DNA of 41,908 bases from Ferroplasma sp037442045 (GTDB lineage Archaea > Thermoplasmatota > Thermoplasmata > Thermoplasmatales > Thermoplasmataceae): the NCBI RefSeq assembly GCF_037442045.1, contig NZ_JBBIRC010000006.1:1-41908 (forward strand). Direction: 5' to 3'. A model generated the notes under the pieces. The model had not been told where the DNA came from. It was given only the letters and a program-made list of their open reading frames with translations, and did not search any database. The stretch's first letter is position 1, and each line of letters starts with the position of its first letter. Shown piece by piece: positions 25,859-34,301 of this stretch. The position numbers and the translations under genes were made by a program.

Positions 25859-26941
25859 ATGCTAATTTTATTCATTTTATTTGCTTTTTATACTGTTATT
25901 TTGCTGTTCATATCTGCGGGATTTATTTACATTGAAATGCATAAATATAAAAGCGAACATATAGTAAATGACTACAGGCCAAAAACACTGGTTATTATGC
26001 CAGTAAAGGGCATTGATTATAGCCTTGAAACTAATTTGCTTTCAATAAAAAAGCAGAAATATGATAATTTTAAACTTTTATGTGTTGTTGATTCAGAAAA
26101 GGAAGAAGCTCTGGAAATAATTAGGAAACTGGAGATAGATTATATAATAAGCTCATACAATTGCAACAAATGCAGTGGAAAGGTGAGAGCTATAAGCACT
26201 GCAATTGAAAAATTTAAGGATTATAATGCTTATCTGCTTGCAGATTCCGATATTGAAGTAAATGAAAACTGGCTTTTAGACATGGTAATGCCCTTGAAAA
26301 ACCAGGATGCAGGATTGTCAACAACGTTCCCATATTTTGAGCCAAAAAATGGCTTCTGGTCTAATGTTAAAGAGATATGGGGATTTGTAGGAATGGGGCT
26401 TATGGAATCAAAATTAACAAGATTTGGATGGGGAGGATCCCTGGGATTCAGGTCTGAGTTTATACAGGATTCTCTAGGTTTTTTCAGTGAGCACATATCT
26501 GATGACACTGCACTTACAAAGATATGCAAGCAGAAAGGTAAGAAAATTTATTATGTTGATTCTGCTATGCCGGATGTTAATTCCCCTGATAATTTCAAAA
26601 TATTCTTTGAATGGGCAAATCGGCAAACTGCTTTATCCATATCAGCTTCGCCAAAAGTATATTATTACGGCATGCTTTTCTATGGTTCATACATGTTTTT
26701 ATTCCTTTCTGCAATTTTTATGGGCATATTTTACAATCCATTATATTTCCTTTTTCTTATTCCATCAGCAATTTACATATATAACATGCTCAAAAGATTG
26801 AAGCATGTGAAACCGGATAATATACTGGCAGCCATAATGCTTCCGGTTATTTACATGATAAATCTGATTATTGCCAGGAGAATGAAAAGTATATCATGGC
26901 GTGGCAGTACATATGATATACAGGATAAAAACTTATTATAA
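25859..26941 (+). CDS. Membrane-bound glycosyltransferase (GT2/GT21-like)
   Basis: A 360-residue protein with an N-terminal membrane anchor (residues 1-25), a cytoplasmic GT-A domain (about 40-255) and two or more C-terminal helices (about 268-340). Active-site features are D78 in LLCVVDS, the DxD-type ADSD (D129/D131) that would bind the metal and nucleotide-sugar, D215-D216 in EHISDDTALT, and an EWANRQ segment (251-256) where ceramide glucosyltransferase-like enzymes have the (Q/R)xxRW motif. It therefore probably adds a sugar to a lipid acceptor. It starts one base after aEF-1beta, although the function is unrelated. Confidence 0.82.
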   Translation: MLILFILFAFYTVILLFISAGFIYIEMHKYKSEHIVNDYRPKTLVIMPVKGIDYSLETNLLSIKKQKYDNFKLLCVVDSEKEEALEIIRKLEIDYIISSYNCNKCSGKVRAISTAIEKFKDYNAYLLADSDIEVNENWLLDMVMPLKNQDAGLSTTFPYFEPKNGFWSNVKEIWGFVGMGLMESKLTRFGWGGSLGFRSEFIQDSLGFFSEHISDDTALTKICKQKGKKIYYVDSAMPDVNSPDNFKIFFEWANRQTALSISASPKVYYYGMLFYGSYMFLFLSAIFMGIFYNPLYFLFLIPSAIYIYNMLKRLKHVKPDNILAAIMLPVIYMINLIIARRMKSISWRGSTYDIQDKNLL

Positions 26942-26960
26942 TAAATAACAATCATAAAGA

Positions 26961-28301
26961 ATGAAACAGCCACAGTTATTTGGCACAAATGGGATAAGGG
27001 GCATACCAAACCAGGATTTGACCATTGAACTTGCAAGTGGAATAGGTAGCGCAATTGGCACATTTTTTAATTCACCGAAAATTGCAATAGCAAAGGATAC
27101 AAGAATCAGTGGTGATATGTTCATGCAGGTTGTTGATTCTGCAGTTATGTCTACCGGTGCAGACGTTATTTATACAGGTGAATTGCCAACTCCGGGCCTT
27201 CAATATTATTGCAAAGTAAATAAAATTCCTGGAATCATGATTACAGCATCGCATAATCCTCCGCAGTATAATGGAATTAAAGCTATAGCTTCTGATGGTA
27301 CTGAAATAAATGAAGAGATGGAAGTAAAAATAGAAGAGATCTACGAAAAAAAGGCATATAAAAAAGCTGCATGGGATAAAATAGGAAGATATTACTATGA
27401 CAGCACTGCTATAGACCTTTATATGGACAGCATTATAGATTCTATAGATTCTAAAAGGATTATGGAAAGCCATTTGAAGGTAGCAATAGATACGGGCAAT
27501 GGAGCATCATATTTTACGAGCCCAACAATACTTGCAAAATTAAATTGCCATGTAGTATCATTGAATGCAAATCCGGATGGAAAGTTCTCATCAAGAAATT
27601 CAGAGCCAAAACCAGAAAATCTTGTGGATCTTATTTCTATAATGAAGACTGGTAAATTTGATCTGGGTATAGCGCACGATGGAGATGCCGATAGATGTGT
27701 ATTCATAGATGAGAATGGAAATTATATCGATGGTGACAAAAGCCTGGCATTAATTGTTAAGAATACAGTAAATAAAGGAGATATTGTAGTTACACCAGTA
27801 AGCAGTTCTGATGCCCTGGAGGAAGTTTGCAGGGAAAAAGGTGCGAAATTAATATCAACAAGAGTGGGAGCACCAATTGTTGCACGTGCTATGATAGAAA
27901 ACAAAGCATCAATAGGCGGAGAGGAAAATGGTGGCATTATATATGGAAAGCATCAATTCTGCAGGGATGGAGCAATGACTATGGCACTTATGCTTAATTT
28001 ACTGGCAAAAGAAAATAAAACAGTATCAGAATTGCTTAAGGGCATACCTGACTATACTATGATAAAAACATCTGTTCCAAGAAAGAAAGAATGGGATGAC
28101 ATAAAAAAATTATTAATGGAAAAATATAAAGGCAATAAAATGGACTTTACAGATGGAATTAAACTATATGACGCAAATGGCTGGACATTGATACGCCCAT
28201 CAGGTACAGAAAAAATAATAAGAATTTTTTCTGAGTCCATTAATAAAAAAGATGCTGAACAGTATAATAAAAAATATGTTGATTTCCTAAATAATTTATA
28301 A
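26961..28301 (+). CDS. glmM: Phosphoglucosamine mutase / phosphomannomutase family
   Basis: A 446-residue alpha-D-phosphohexomutase. Ser97 in TASHNPPQYNGIK is the phosphorylated catalytic serine. D240-x-D242-x-D244-R (HDGDADR) binds Mg2+. GGEENGGIIYG is the sugar-recognition loop, and RPSGTEKIIRIF binds the substrate phosphate. The EExGG-type loop and length fit archaeal phosphoglucosamine mutase, which makes glucosamine-1-P for UDP-GlcNAc. Many archaeal members also act on glucose or mannose phosphates, so specificity is open. ATTATAATAAATAA about 26 nt upstream of the ATG indicates its own leaderless promoter. Confidence 0.92.
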   Translation: MKQPQLFGTNGIRGIPNQDLTIELASGIGSAIGTFFNSPKIAIAKDTRISGDMFMQVVDSAVMSTGADVIYTGELPTPGLQYYCKVNKIPGIMITASHNPPQYNGIKAIASDGTEINEEMEVKIEEIYEKKAYKKAAWDKIGRYYYDSTAIDLYMDSIIDSIDSKRIMESHLKVAIDTGNGASYFTSPTILAKLNCHVVSLNANPDGKFSSRNSEPKPENLVDLISIMKTGKFDLGIAHDGDADRCVFIDENGNYIDGDKSLALIVKNTVNKGDIVVTPVSSSDALEEVCREKGAKLISTRVGAPIVARAMIENKASIGGEENGGIIYGKHQFCRDGAMTMALMLNLLAKENKTVSELLKGIPDYTMIKTSVPRKKEWDDIKKLLMEKYKGNKMDFTDGIKLYDANGWTLIRPSGTEKIIRIFSESINKKDAEQYNKKYVDFLNNL

Positions 28302-28901
28302 ACTTTTATACATGTCAAAGAATCTTGTAATGGCATTGATATTTCCTGCCAGCCCAAACCATATAAGCAGCAAACCTGTGGCATATATATCTACAGAATA
28401 AACAATAAAATGGGATGTTATAAAAAACTGAAGCAGTGAAAATATAATTATAAGAACAAGCCTGTCAGCCCTCCCTGCAATTCCGGAATAATCCCGTTTA
28501 AGGCCAAGAGCCTGGGATTGTGTGCCCATATAGCTTGTTAACAGTATTCCTATTATTGCGAACAATCCAAGGTAAACATTTCCATAAATTGAAAATGTCA
28601 TTCCAAGAATAATGAATATATCAGAATACCGGTCGAATACATGGTCCAGCATGTCGCCCTTGCTTGATTGAATATTTCGCAATCTTGCAACTTTCCCGTC
28701 AAGTGCGTCAAAAAGTGCGGAAAATATTATAAAAATAAAGGCGAGCAATAAAAAATAATGGCTTAAATAATAAAATATTCCCGCAAGTGCAGCAAATACA
28801 AGCGATAATATTGAAATAATATTTGGGTTTGCTTTTGAAAATTTTTTTGTTAAAGGGTCTAAAAATTTGTCAGCATTTTTTCTGTATGAGTCAAGTACCA
28901 T
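28296..28901 (-). CDS. CDP-alcohol phosphatidyltransferase (archaetidylinositol phosphate synthase type)
   Basis: A 201-residue integral membrane enzyme with the full CDP-alcohol motif: D65-x2-D68-G69-x2-A72-R73-x8-G82-x3-D86-x3-D90. Six helices are likely. Family members in Archaea transfer CDP-archaeol onto inositol-1-phosphate (AIP synthase) or onto serine/glycerol phosphate. The N-terminal start (MVLDSYRKNADKFLDPLTKKF) and the RADRLVLIIIF block resemble the AIP/PIP synthase subgroup. It overlaps the convergent glmM by 6 nt and is 23 nt downstream of a glycosyltransferase on its own strand. Confidence 0.88.
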   Translation of the reverse strand: MVLDSYRKNADKFLDPLTKKFSKANPNIISILSLVFAALAGIFYYLSHYFLLLAFIFIIFSALFDALDGKVARLRNIQSSKGDMLDHVFDRYSDIFIILGMTFSIYGNVYLGLFAIIGILLTSYMGTQSQALGLKRDYSGIAGRADRLVLIIIFSLLQFFITSHFIVYSVDIYATGLLLIWFGLAGNINAITRFFDMYKSL

Positions 28902-28924
28902 ATCTGGACATAAAAAAGTAATTA

Positions 28925-30142
28925 TTAAAGTGTTGTTTTGCCGGTCTTCTTTACCTTATGCCAGACACGTTTAGCCCCTGTAATTTCCAGGAAAAATGTA
29001 TAGATTGAAATCAACGAATTCAATGTCAAATATATGTAAATAAGGGGTATATATATCAGATTCTGCCTTTTTTTAATTAAGACAAGAATGAGAGCAGCCG
29101 CATATATTCCAAGAGATATCAAAATCAGCGATATAAAATAAGTTCTCATTGAATGCACAAATGGGTTGTAAAAATTTAAAAGTGATATGTATAACCACCC
29201 GAAGAACAGGATGCCTGAAAATGTCGGTGCAAGAACAATCATCAGTACATCAAAATCGGCAAATTTGCTTAACTTTTTCTTGGAATGCAGAAATACCTGA
29301 TGATAGCCACGAAGCCATCTTGTTCTCTGCTTAAAATATTCTGAATATGATGCGGGAGTTTCCTGCAACGCCTTTGCACTGCTAAGATATGCAGATTTGT
29401 ATCTTGCATTTGAGATTCTCAATGAGCTTTCAAGATCTTCGGTAAGAAATTTTTCATCCCACCCACCTATATTTTGTATTACCTTTCTTTTGAAATACTG
29501 ATTTGAACCGGCAACCGGGACAAATAGATTAAAATGTGTTCTTCCTATAAGAGTTGCTTTTACTAAAATTTCATCTATTACTGCAAGCCTTGTAAATATA
29601 TTCTCATCCCTATTTATATAGGAATTATATCCCTGCAAAACGTCAACATTGAAATAATTCATTCCGTATACAGCATTTTCAAGTGTATTTGGCAATAGCA
29701 CTGTATCTGCATCATATGTTGCAATTATTTCACCGCTGGACATTTTAAAACAAAAATTCAGTGCTGATGCTTTGCTTTTGCCATCCGGCCTGTTGAATAC
29801 TTTAACTCTTTTGTCCCTGGTCTCATATTCTTTTGCAATTTTATATGTGTTATCAGATGAATTGTCTATAACAACAAACAGTTCAAAGTTTTTATATTTT
29901 TGATTTAGAATTGATTCGATAGTTCTGCCAATAACTGATTCCTCATCCTTGGCCGGAACAATAATGGTTACTAATGGCTTATACATTTTTAATCCAGAAA
30001 ACTTTTCTTCATCGAGTTCTGAAAAATCAATATCATATTTCGTGAATTCTTTGTAGCCATAGTATAATATGGGAAACTGATAAATCACGTAAACTAATCC
30101 AATAGCAATTATAGCGAGACCAATAGCCTGTAAAATATCCAT
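28925..30142 (-). CDS. Processive-type membrane glycosyltransferase, family 2
   Basis: About 405 residues from the ATG at 30142. An N-terminal helix is followed by a GT-A domain with TIIVPAKDEESVIGRTIES, the DxD motif in IIATYDADTVLLP, the acid residues in FLTEDLESSLR and the QRTRWLRG (QxxRW) acceptor motif. Three or four C-terminal membrane helices follow. QxxRW enzymes (cellulose, hyaluronan and N-acetylglucosamine synthase-like) often work processively and extrude a polymer. The frame runs to an ATG at 30166. The TATA-like TTATATAAATTTA near 30168-30182 fits the 30142 start better. The neighbour AIP synthase and GlmM suggest a surface glycolipid or polysaccharide task. Confidence 0.85.
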   Translation of the reverse strand: MDILQAIGLAIIAIGLVYVIYQFPILYYGYKEFTKYDIDFSELDEEKFSGLKMYKPLVTIIVPAKDEESVIGRTIESILNQKYKNFELFVVIDNSSDNTYKIAKEYETRDKRVKVFNRPDGKSKASALNFCFKMSSGEIIATYDADTVLLPNTLENAVYGMNYFNVDVLQGYNSYINRDENIFTRLAVIDEILVKATLIGRTHFNLFVPVAGSNQYFKRKVIQNIGGWDEKFLTEDLESSLRISNARYKSAYLSSAKALQETPASYSEYFKQRTRWLRGYHQVFLHSKKKLSKFADFDVLMIVLAPTFSGILFFGWLYISLLNFYNPFVHSMRTYFISLILISLGIYAAALILVLIKKRQNLIYIPLIYIYLTLNSLISIYTFFLEITGAKRVWHKVKKTGKTTL

Positions 30143-30166
30143 TATGTATGAGTATTTGTAGGACAT

Positions 30167-30749
30167 ATATAAATTTATATAAAACCCTCCGTTTTCTTAG
30201 CCTACAAAAAATATGTGCAGAAAAGTGTTTATAATATGATGTACAGAAATTATGGATAATTTTTTGATTCCCATTAGAAAATATTTTGTAAATTGTACAT
30301 TCAGGATTAATACATATTGTTATTTCAAGATATCACAATAATTCTGCACCGTTAAGATCCATGGCCAATTTGTTAAGGTTTTTTAACAGTTATTGCTATA
30401 TCAAGATAATCATTGCTTTTTTTCTCTAATAATTTATTAACTTTAAGCATTAATGCTTTTGATAATAAAAAGTACAGAATTAGAGTTAATCCATTTTTCA
30501 TAGAAATTTTAAATAATATATTATGCCACTGGTTTCTGTTTTCAGTAAAAATGATTGAATACTGTAATCTATACTCTTTCTATATTTTGATAGTTGTTAA
30601 ACCAGAGGCTATTTGAGTCTCCAAAGAATCCACTCTGTTGGAAATTGAGATATAGTAGACCCCAAATAAACAGTGAATTTCCCATCATGAAGGTTATGTA
30701 TAGTATTTTGTGTATTTATAAATCATTTTTATCTCAATATTGTTAAATA
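30167..30749. other. 583-nt intergenic gap, no supported gene
   Basis: This AT-rich gap lies between two divergently transcribed units. Short open stretches occur on both strands. One is minus-strand, about 30697-30609, reading HNLHDGKFTVYLGSTISQ and a stop. Another is a 67-codon plus frame at 30413-30616. None has a start, codon pattern or family I can support. No CTGAGA-type thiamine riboswitch core is visible before thiD, and no tRNA-like structure was seen. It may contain a very old gene remnant. Confidence 0.4.
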
Positions 30750-30750
30750 T
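30741..30750 (+). promoter_or_regulatory. TATA-like box of the thiD operon
   Basis: TGTTAAATAT is centred about 26 nt before the ATG at 30771. This spacing predicts a leaderless thiD message and argues against the upstream in-frame TTG at 30750. Confidence 0.35.
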
Positions 30751-30770
30751 TGTTAATGTATAATATAAAC

Positions 30771-31559
30771 ATGGTTAGCAGAGTTATGACTGTTGCTTCA
30801 ACCGATTCTGGAGGTGGAGCAGGCATTATGGCAGATTTGAAAACATTTACTGCTATGAAAGTATTTGGAACTGCTGTTATAGTTTCTTTAACAGCACAGA
30901 ATAGCGTAACCGTAAAATCGATTTACGAGTTGCCGATTAAATTCATCAATGAAGAGTTTGATGCAATTATGGAAGATATTGGTACAGATGCTGCCAAGAC
31001 AGGCATGCTGTATTCCGAGCATGTTATTTCCGATGTTACTGAAAAATTTAAACAGTATGATATTAAAAACATTGTTGTAGACCCAGTAATGATTTCTAAA
31101 ACAAACGTCAGGCTTCTTAAAGAGGATGCTGTGGATGCAATGGTCTCAAAGCTGATGAAAATTGCAGACCTTATTACGCCAAATATACCTGAAACAGAAG
31201 TAATTTCTTCCATGAAGATTAATAATTATGATGATTCAAGACAGGCAGCAAAGAGAATTTATGAGATTACCGGTTCCTCTGTCCTGGTGAAAGGAGGGCA
31301 TGCTAATGGTAATTTCTCCATAGATATTCTCTATGATGGTTCTGAATATTATGAATATAAATCAAAACGCATTTCTACAAAAAATACGCATGGAACAGGA
31401 GATACCCTTTCGGCATCAATTGCTTCTTACCTGGCAAATGGAAAAAAATTGCCTGAGGCAATAGAACTGGCAAAGCAATACATAGAAGGCGCAATTGAAA
31501 ATTCATTTCCAATGGGAAAAGGGTATGGTTCATTATCACATTTCTGGGCGATAAAATGA
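30771..31559 (+). CDS. thiD: Hydroxymethylpyrimidine/phosphomethylpyrimidine kinase
   Basis: A 262-residue ribokinase-fold kinase that phosphorylates HMP and HMP-P for thiamine synthesis. It has the N-terminal TVASTDSGGGAGIMADLKTF (substrate-binding SGGGAGIQADLKT motif), VVDPVMISKT, LITPNIPETEVI, a VLVKGGHANG block and the anion-hole motif NTHGTGDTLSASIASYLANG. No ThiN/ThiE fusion is attached at the C-terminus, unlike several archaeal ThiD proteins. The start is the ATG at 30771, from the TATA spacing. The stop overlaps the next gene's ATG (ATGA), so it is the first of a three-gene thiamine operon. Confidence 0.93.
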   Translation: MVSRVMTVASTDSGGGAGIMADLKTFTAMKVFGTAVIVSLTAQNSVTVKSIYELPIKFINEEFDAIMEDIGTDAAKTGMLYSEHVISDVTEKFKQYDIKNIVVDPVMISKTNVRLLKEDAVDAMVSKLMKIADLITPNIPETEVISSMKINNYDDSRQAAKRIYEITGSSVLVKGGHANGNFSIDILYDGSEYYEYKSKRISTKNTHGTGDTLSASIASYLANGKKLPEAIELAKQYIEGAIENSFPMGKGYGSLSHFWAIK

Positions 31560-32587
31560 TAGGAAAGATATCAAGAGATTTTTTTGAAGAAAATATAATA
31601 AACAGGATCGGGGCTGTTAGAAAAGAAGTTGTGATGCCGCCAAAAAACGGTGTTGACGTTGGCATAGTTAAAATAGGAAATAAATTCATGGCTGTTACCA
31701 CAGATCCTCTATATATAGATACATCATTTGGCTTTGAGAAAGCGGCATGGTTTGCACTTCATATACTTTTATCGGATCTATACACTTCAGGCATACCGGC
31801 TGAATATATGAGCATTGACCTTAACCTTCCATTGAAGATTACTGATAATGAATTTAAAGAAATCTGGGATGTTATAAATTCTGAATGCATAAAATACAAT
31901 ATAGAAGTTGTAACAGGACACACAGCAAGGTATGCGAATACTGAATTTCCAATGGTTGGGGGAGTAACACTAATGGGCATTGGTGATCAGTACATAACAA
32001 CACAGAATGCAGGAGTAGGCGATAAGATAATAATGACAAAAAGCTGTGGGCTGGAGGCTTCAATTATTCTTGCAAATACATTTCCCGAATATGTAAGAAA
32101 AAACATAGGCAAAGAATATTTTAACAGCATAATCGATAAATTTTATTCCATGACATGCGTAAATGAAGAGCAACTCGCAATAAAATATGGAATTGTAAAT
32201 AAGGTAACATCAATGCACGATGCAACAGAAGGTGGTTTGCTGAATTCTATCTATGAAATAGGAAGTGCTTCTGAAAATGGTTTGATAGTTGATTATGATA
32301 AAATAATTATAGATTCTGATATAGAAAAACTGTGCAGTTTATTTCATATTGATCCTTTAAGGTCGATAAGCGAGGGGACTTTGTTAATTACTGTTAAAAA
32401 TGAGTGTGCAGATGAATTTATATCAATTCTTAATAAGTCTGGAATACACGCAGCGATTATAGGAGAGATTCTTGAACAATCGCATGGAATAAAAATCAAG
32501 AAAGCGGGAAATACTGAATTGATCTTGCCTGAAAAAGACCAGTTCTGGGATGCAGTTGGTGATGGAATAAAAAGAGGATTAAAATGA
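31556..32587 (+). CDS. AIR-synthase/HypE/ThiL-superfamily protein in the thiamine operon
   Basis: A 343-residue protein of the PurM-like ATP-binding superfamily. AVTTDPLYIDTSFGFEKAAW, LHILLSDLYTSGIPAEYMSIDLNLP, PMVGGVTLMGIG, KIIMTKSCGLEASIIL and SMHDATEGGLLNSIYEIG are the matching blocks. The HypE-like TDP and SDLYTSGIP blocks are closer to HypE and AIR-synthase-related proteins than to canonical ThiL (GDDAA). No hydrogenase genes are near, whereas thiD and thiE flank it with ATGA overlaps at both ends. A role as the missing thiamine-phosphate kinase, or another ATP-dependent step of thiamine synthesis, is a reasonable but unproved inference. Confidence 0.8.
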   Translation: MIGKISRDFFEENIINRIGAVRKEVVMPPKNGVDVGIVKIGNKFMAVTTDPLYIDTSFGFEKAAWFALHILLSDLYTSGIPAEYMSIDLNLPLKITDNEFKEIWDVINSECIKYNIEVVTGHTARYANTEFPMVGGVTLMGIGDQYITTQNAGVGDKIIMTKSCGLEASIILANTFPEYVRKNIGKEYFNSIIDKFYSMTCVNEEQLAIKYGIVNKVTSMHDATEGGLLNSIYEIGSASENGLIVDYDKIIIDSDIEKLCSLFHIDPLRSISEGTLLITVKNECADEFISILNKSGIHAAIIGEILEQSHGIKIKKAGNTELILPEKDQFWDAVGDGIKRGLK

Positions 32588-33204
32588 AATTAAAGGGGCT
32601 TTACCTGGTTACACCTGATTATTTCAACGATCAGGTTATTAAAGCAACAGAAAGGGCTGTGAAAAGTGGTGTTGATATACTTCAATACAGGAATAAAAAA
32701 TCTTCGTTCAGGGAAAAATTTGAGAATGGCAGGAAATTGAAAACCATATGCGATGAATATGATATACCATTTATTATAGATGATGATCCAATCCTGATGG
32801 ATGTTCTTGATGCCGATGGAGTGCATATAGGAAAAGATGACGTCCCTTTTGATTATGTGAAAACGAAATTTCCCGGTAAAATTATTGGTGTTTCTACATA
32901 TGGAAATGTTGATACTGCAGTTAAATATGAAAAACTTGGTGCAGATTATGTGGCATTTGGTTCATTCTTCCATACGGATACAAAAGAAGATGCAACAATG
33001 TGTGATATTAAAATTTTAAAAAATATCGATAAGCTCAAAATTCCTGTCTTTGCCATAGGCGGCATTAACAGGGAAAATGTAGATGCATTATTGAATTACG
33101 GAATTTCAGGGATAGCTGTTGTCTCGGCAATTTATTCATATCCTGACATAGAATCACAGGTAAAATACTTCAAAGAGGAATTAAAAAAATATGGCATAGA
33201 ATAG
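32584..33204 (+). CDS. thiE: Thiamine-phosphate synthase
   Basis: A 206-residue TIM-barrel enzyme joining HMP-PP and thiazole phosphate into thiamine phosphate. Visible blocks are GLYLVTPDYFN at the start, VDILQYRNKKS (pyrophosphate/HMP contacts), IPFIIDDDPILMDVLDADGVHIGKDD, GVSTYGN, YVAFGSFFHTDTK and VFAIGGINRENVDALLNYGISGIAVVSAI. The order and spacing are those of ThiE. The ATG overlaps the stop of the HypE-like gene by 4 nt. Confidence 0.92.
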   Translation: MKLKGLYLVTPDYFNDQVIKATERAVKSGVDILQYRNKKSSFREKFENGRKLKTICDEYDIPFIIDDDPILMDVLDADGVHIGKDDVPFDYVKTKFPGKIIGVSTYGNVDTAVKYEKLGADYVAFGSFFHTDTKEDATMCDIKILKNIDKLKIPVFAIGGINRENVDALLNYGISGIAVVSAIYSYPDIESQVKYFKEELKKYGIE

Positions 33205-33254
33205 AATTTTATGTGGAATAAAACCTATAGTATAATAGAAAAATTATAATATTC

Positions 33255-34043
33255 ATGCTAATATTCAGAAACATGAAAATTGAGCAGGCTTTAATTTCAC
33301 AGTTAATGATACTGTTAAATATAAAAAATGGGAAAACAAGACCATCTGAGATATCTAAGGAACTGGACATTACTCTCCAGGGCGTTGTTTACCATATAAA
33401 AATATTGAAAGATAAAAAATTTATCGATGAAAATAATAAAATTACCAAGGAAGGTTTCGATTTTCTTTATAATGGGCTCAATTACATAGAAGATTTTGTA
33501 CATTCAAGCCTTATAAGCATAGATTCTTCTCTGGTCTGGGAAGTTATATCCGATGCCGATATGAAAAATGGGGAGCAGGCCTCGCTTTATATGAATAATG
33601 GTTATTTGCATGCAGGGCCATACACCGGCAAAGGTGCCAGTGGTAAAATTGTCAGGGATTCAAATAAAAATCAGTGCACAGGAATAACAGGAGTTCGTGG
33701 CATAATCAACATTAAAAAAACAAAAATTATTATTATTACTATTGACAATGTTGAAAAAATAAGGAGTATTGAAGACATATCTATTAAAGTGAAGAATTCT
33801 ATTGCTAATATTGATTATGATTTCCTCGGGACGGTAGGCGAACTTGCTGCAAATGTTATGGAAAACCTGGCAATAAAGCCAAAATTTGAATATTCTGCCA
33901 TTAACGCTGCTTTTGAAGCAGCCAAAAGAGGATTTACCACAGCCATAATCATATCTGACAGATTTTTCCATTTCTCATTAAATGAAATCAGAGATTTGCA
34001 ATCAAAGTATCCAGATATTGAACTGGATTTGAAGCACATATAA
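33255..34043 (+). CDS. Winged-helix transcriptional regulator with unknown C-terminal domain
   Basis: A 262-residue protein. Residues about 10-75 form a winged helix: LISQLMILLNIKNG, TRPSEISKELDITLQGVVYHIKILKDKKFI as helix-turn-helix, and a wing at NKITKEGFDFLYNG. The C-terminal part (about 90-262) is alpha/beta with a glycine-rich segment (GPYTGKGASGKIV), a beta-rich KTKIIIITIDNV stretch, and a last helical block ending AAKRGFTTAIIISDRF. This is an archaeal-type regulator layout, but I cannot name the ligand. Its own TATA-like box (CTATAGTATAATAG, centred near 33226) lies in the 50-nt gap after thiE, so it is only loosely linked to the thiamine operon. It does not look like the ThiN domain of known ThiR. 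Confidence 0.7.
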   Translation: MLIFRNMKIEQALISQLMILLNIKNGKTRPSEISKELDITLQGVVYHIKILKDKKFIDENNKITKEGFDFLYNGLNYIEDFVHSSLISIDSSLVWEVISDADMKNGEQASLYMNNGYLHAGPYTGKGASGKIVRDSNKNQCTGITGVRGIINIKKTKIIIITIDNVEKIRSIEDISIKVKNSIANIDYDFLGTVGELAANVMENLAIKPKFEYSAINAAFEAAKRGFTTAIIISDRFFHFSLNEIRDLQSKYPDIELDLKHI

Positions 34044-34277
34044 ATCCGCTTATGAATTTAAATATTCACGTAAAATAAATAATAATTATAGGATTAATGT
34101 ATTAAAATTTGTTACAAAAAATCTCAAGTAATAATAATATAAAATTATTAATATAATTATATTAATATTTCAAATTTAACCTAGTGGCTGCTAGTATTAT
34201 AAAACTAATAAAATAAAATTAATTTTTCCAATTTTCATAAATATTTAAATAAGACTTTATCATAATGGTGAATTGTA

Positions 34278-34301
34278 GAGGTGTAACAAATATGGAGGAC
34301 G
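34278..34301 (+). promoter_or_regulatory. speD leader with two overlapping ribosome-binding sites
   Basis: GAGGTG (34278-34283) lies 8 nt before an ATG at 34292, which would open a 25-codon frame (34292-34369) that overlaps speD out of frame. GGAGG (34294-34298) lies 3 nt before the speD ATG at 34302 and 9 nt before an in-frame GTG at 34308. The upstream TATA-like ATATTTAAATAAG (34238-34250) predicts a transcript start near 34270, so unlike most first genes here speD has a real leader. Confidence 0.4.

Noticed and set aside
30413..30616. 67-codon plus-strand frame before thiD
   Set aside because: Low-complexity AT-rich translation, no start context, no family resemblance.
30600..30770. Possible TPP riboswitch upstream of thiD
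   Set aside because: No CTGAGA core or conserved TPP-helix sequences were found, and the TATA spacing predicts a leaderless message with no room for an aptamer.
34190..34205. CTAGTGGCTGCTAG near-palindrome in the speD upstream region
   Set aside because: Only 4-bp arms. No related site was seen elsewhere.
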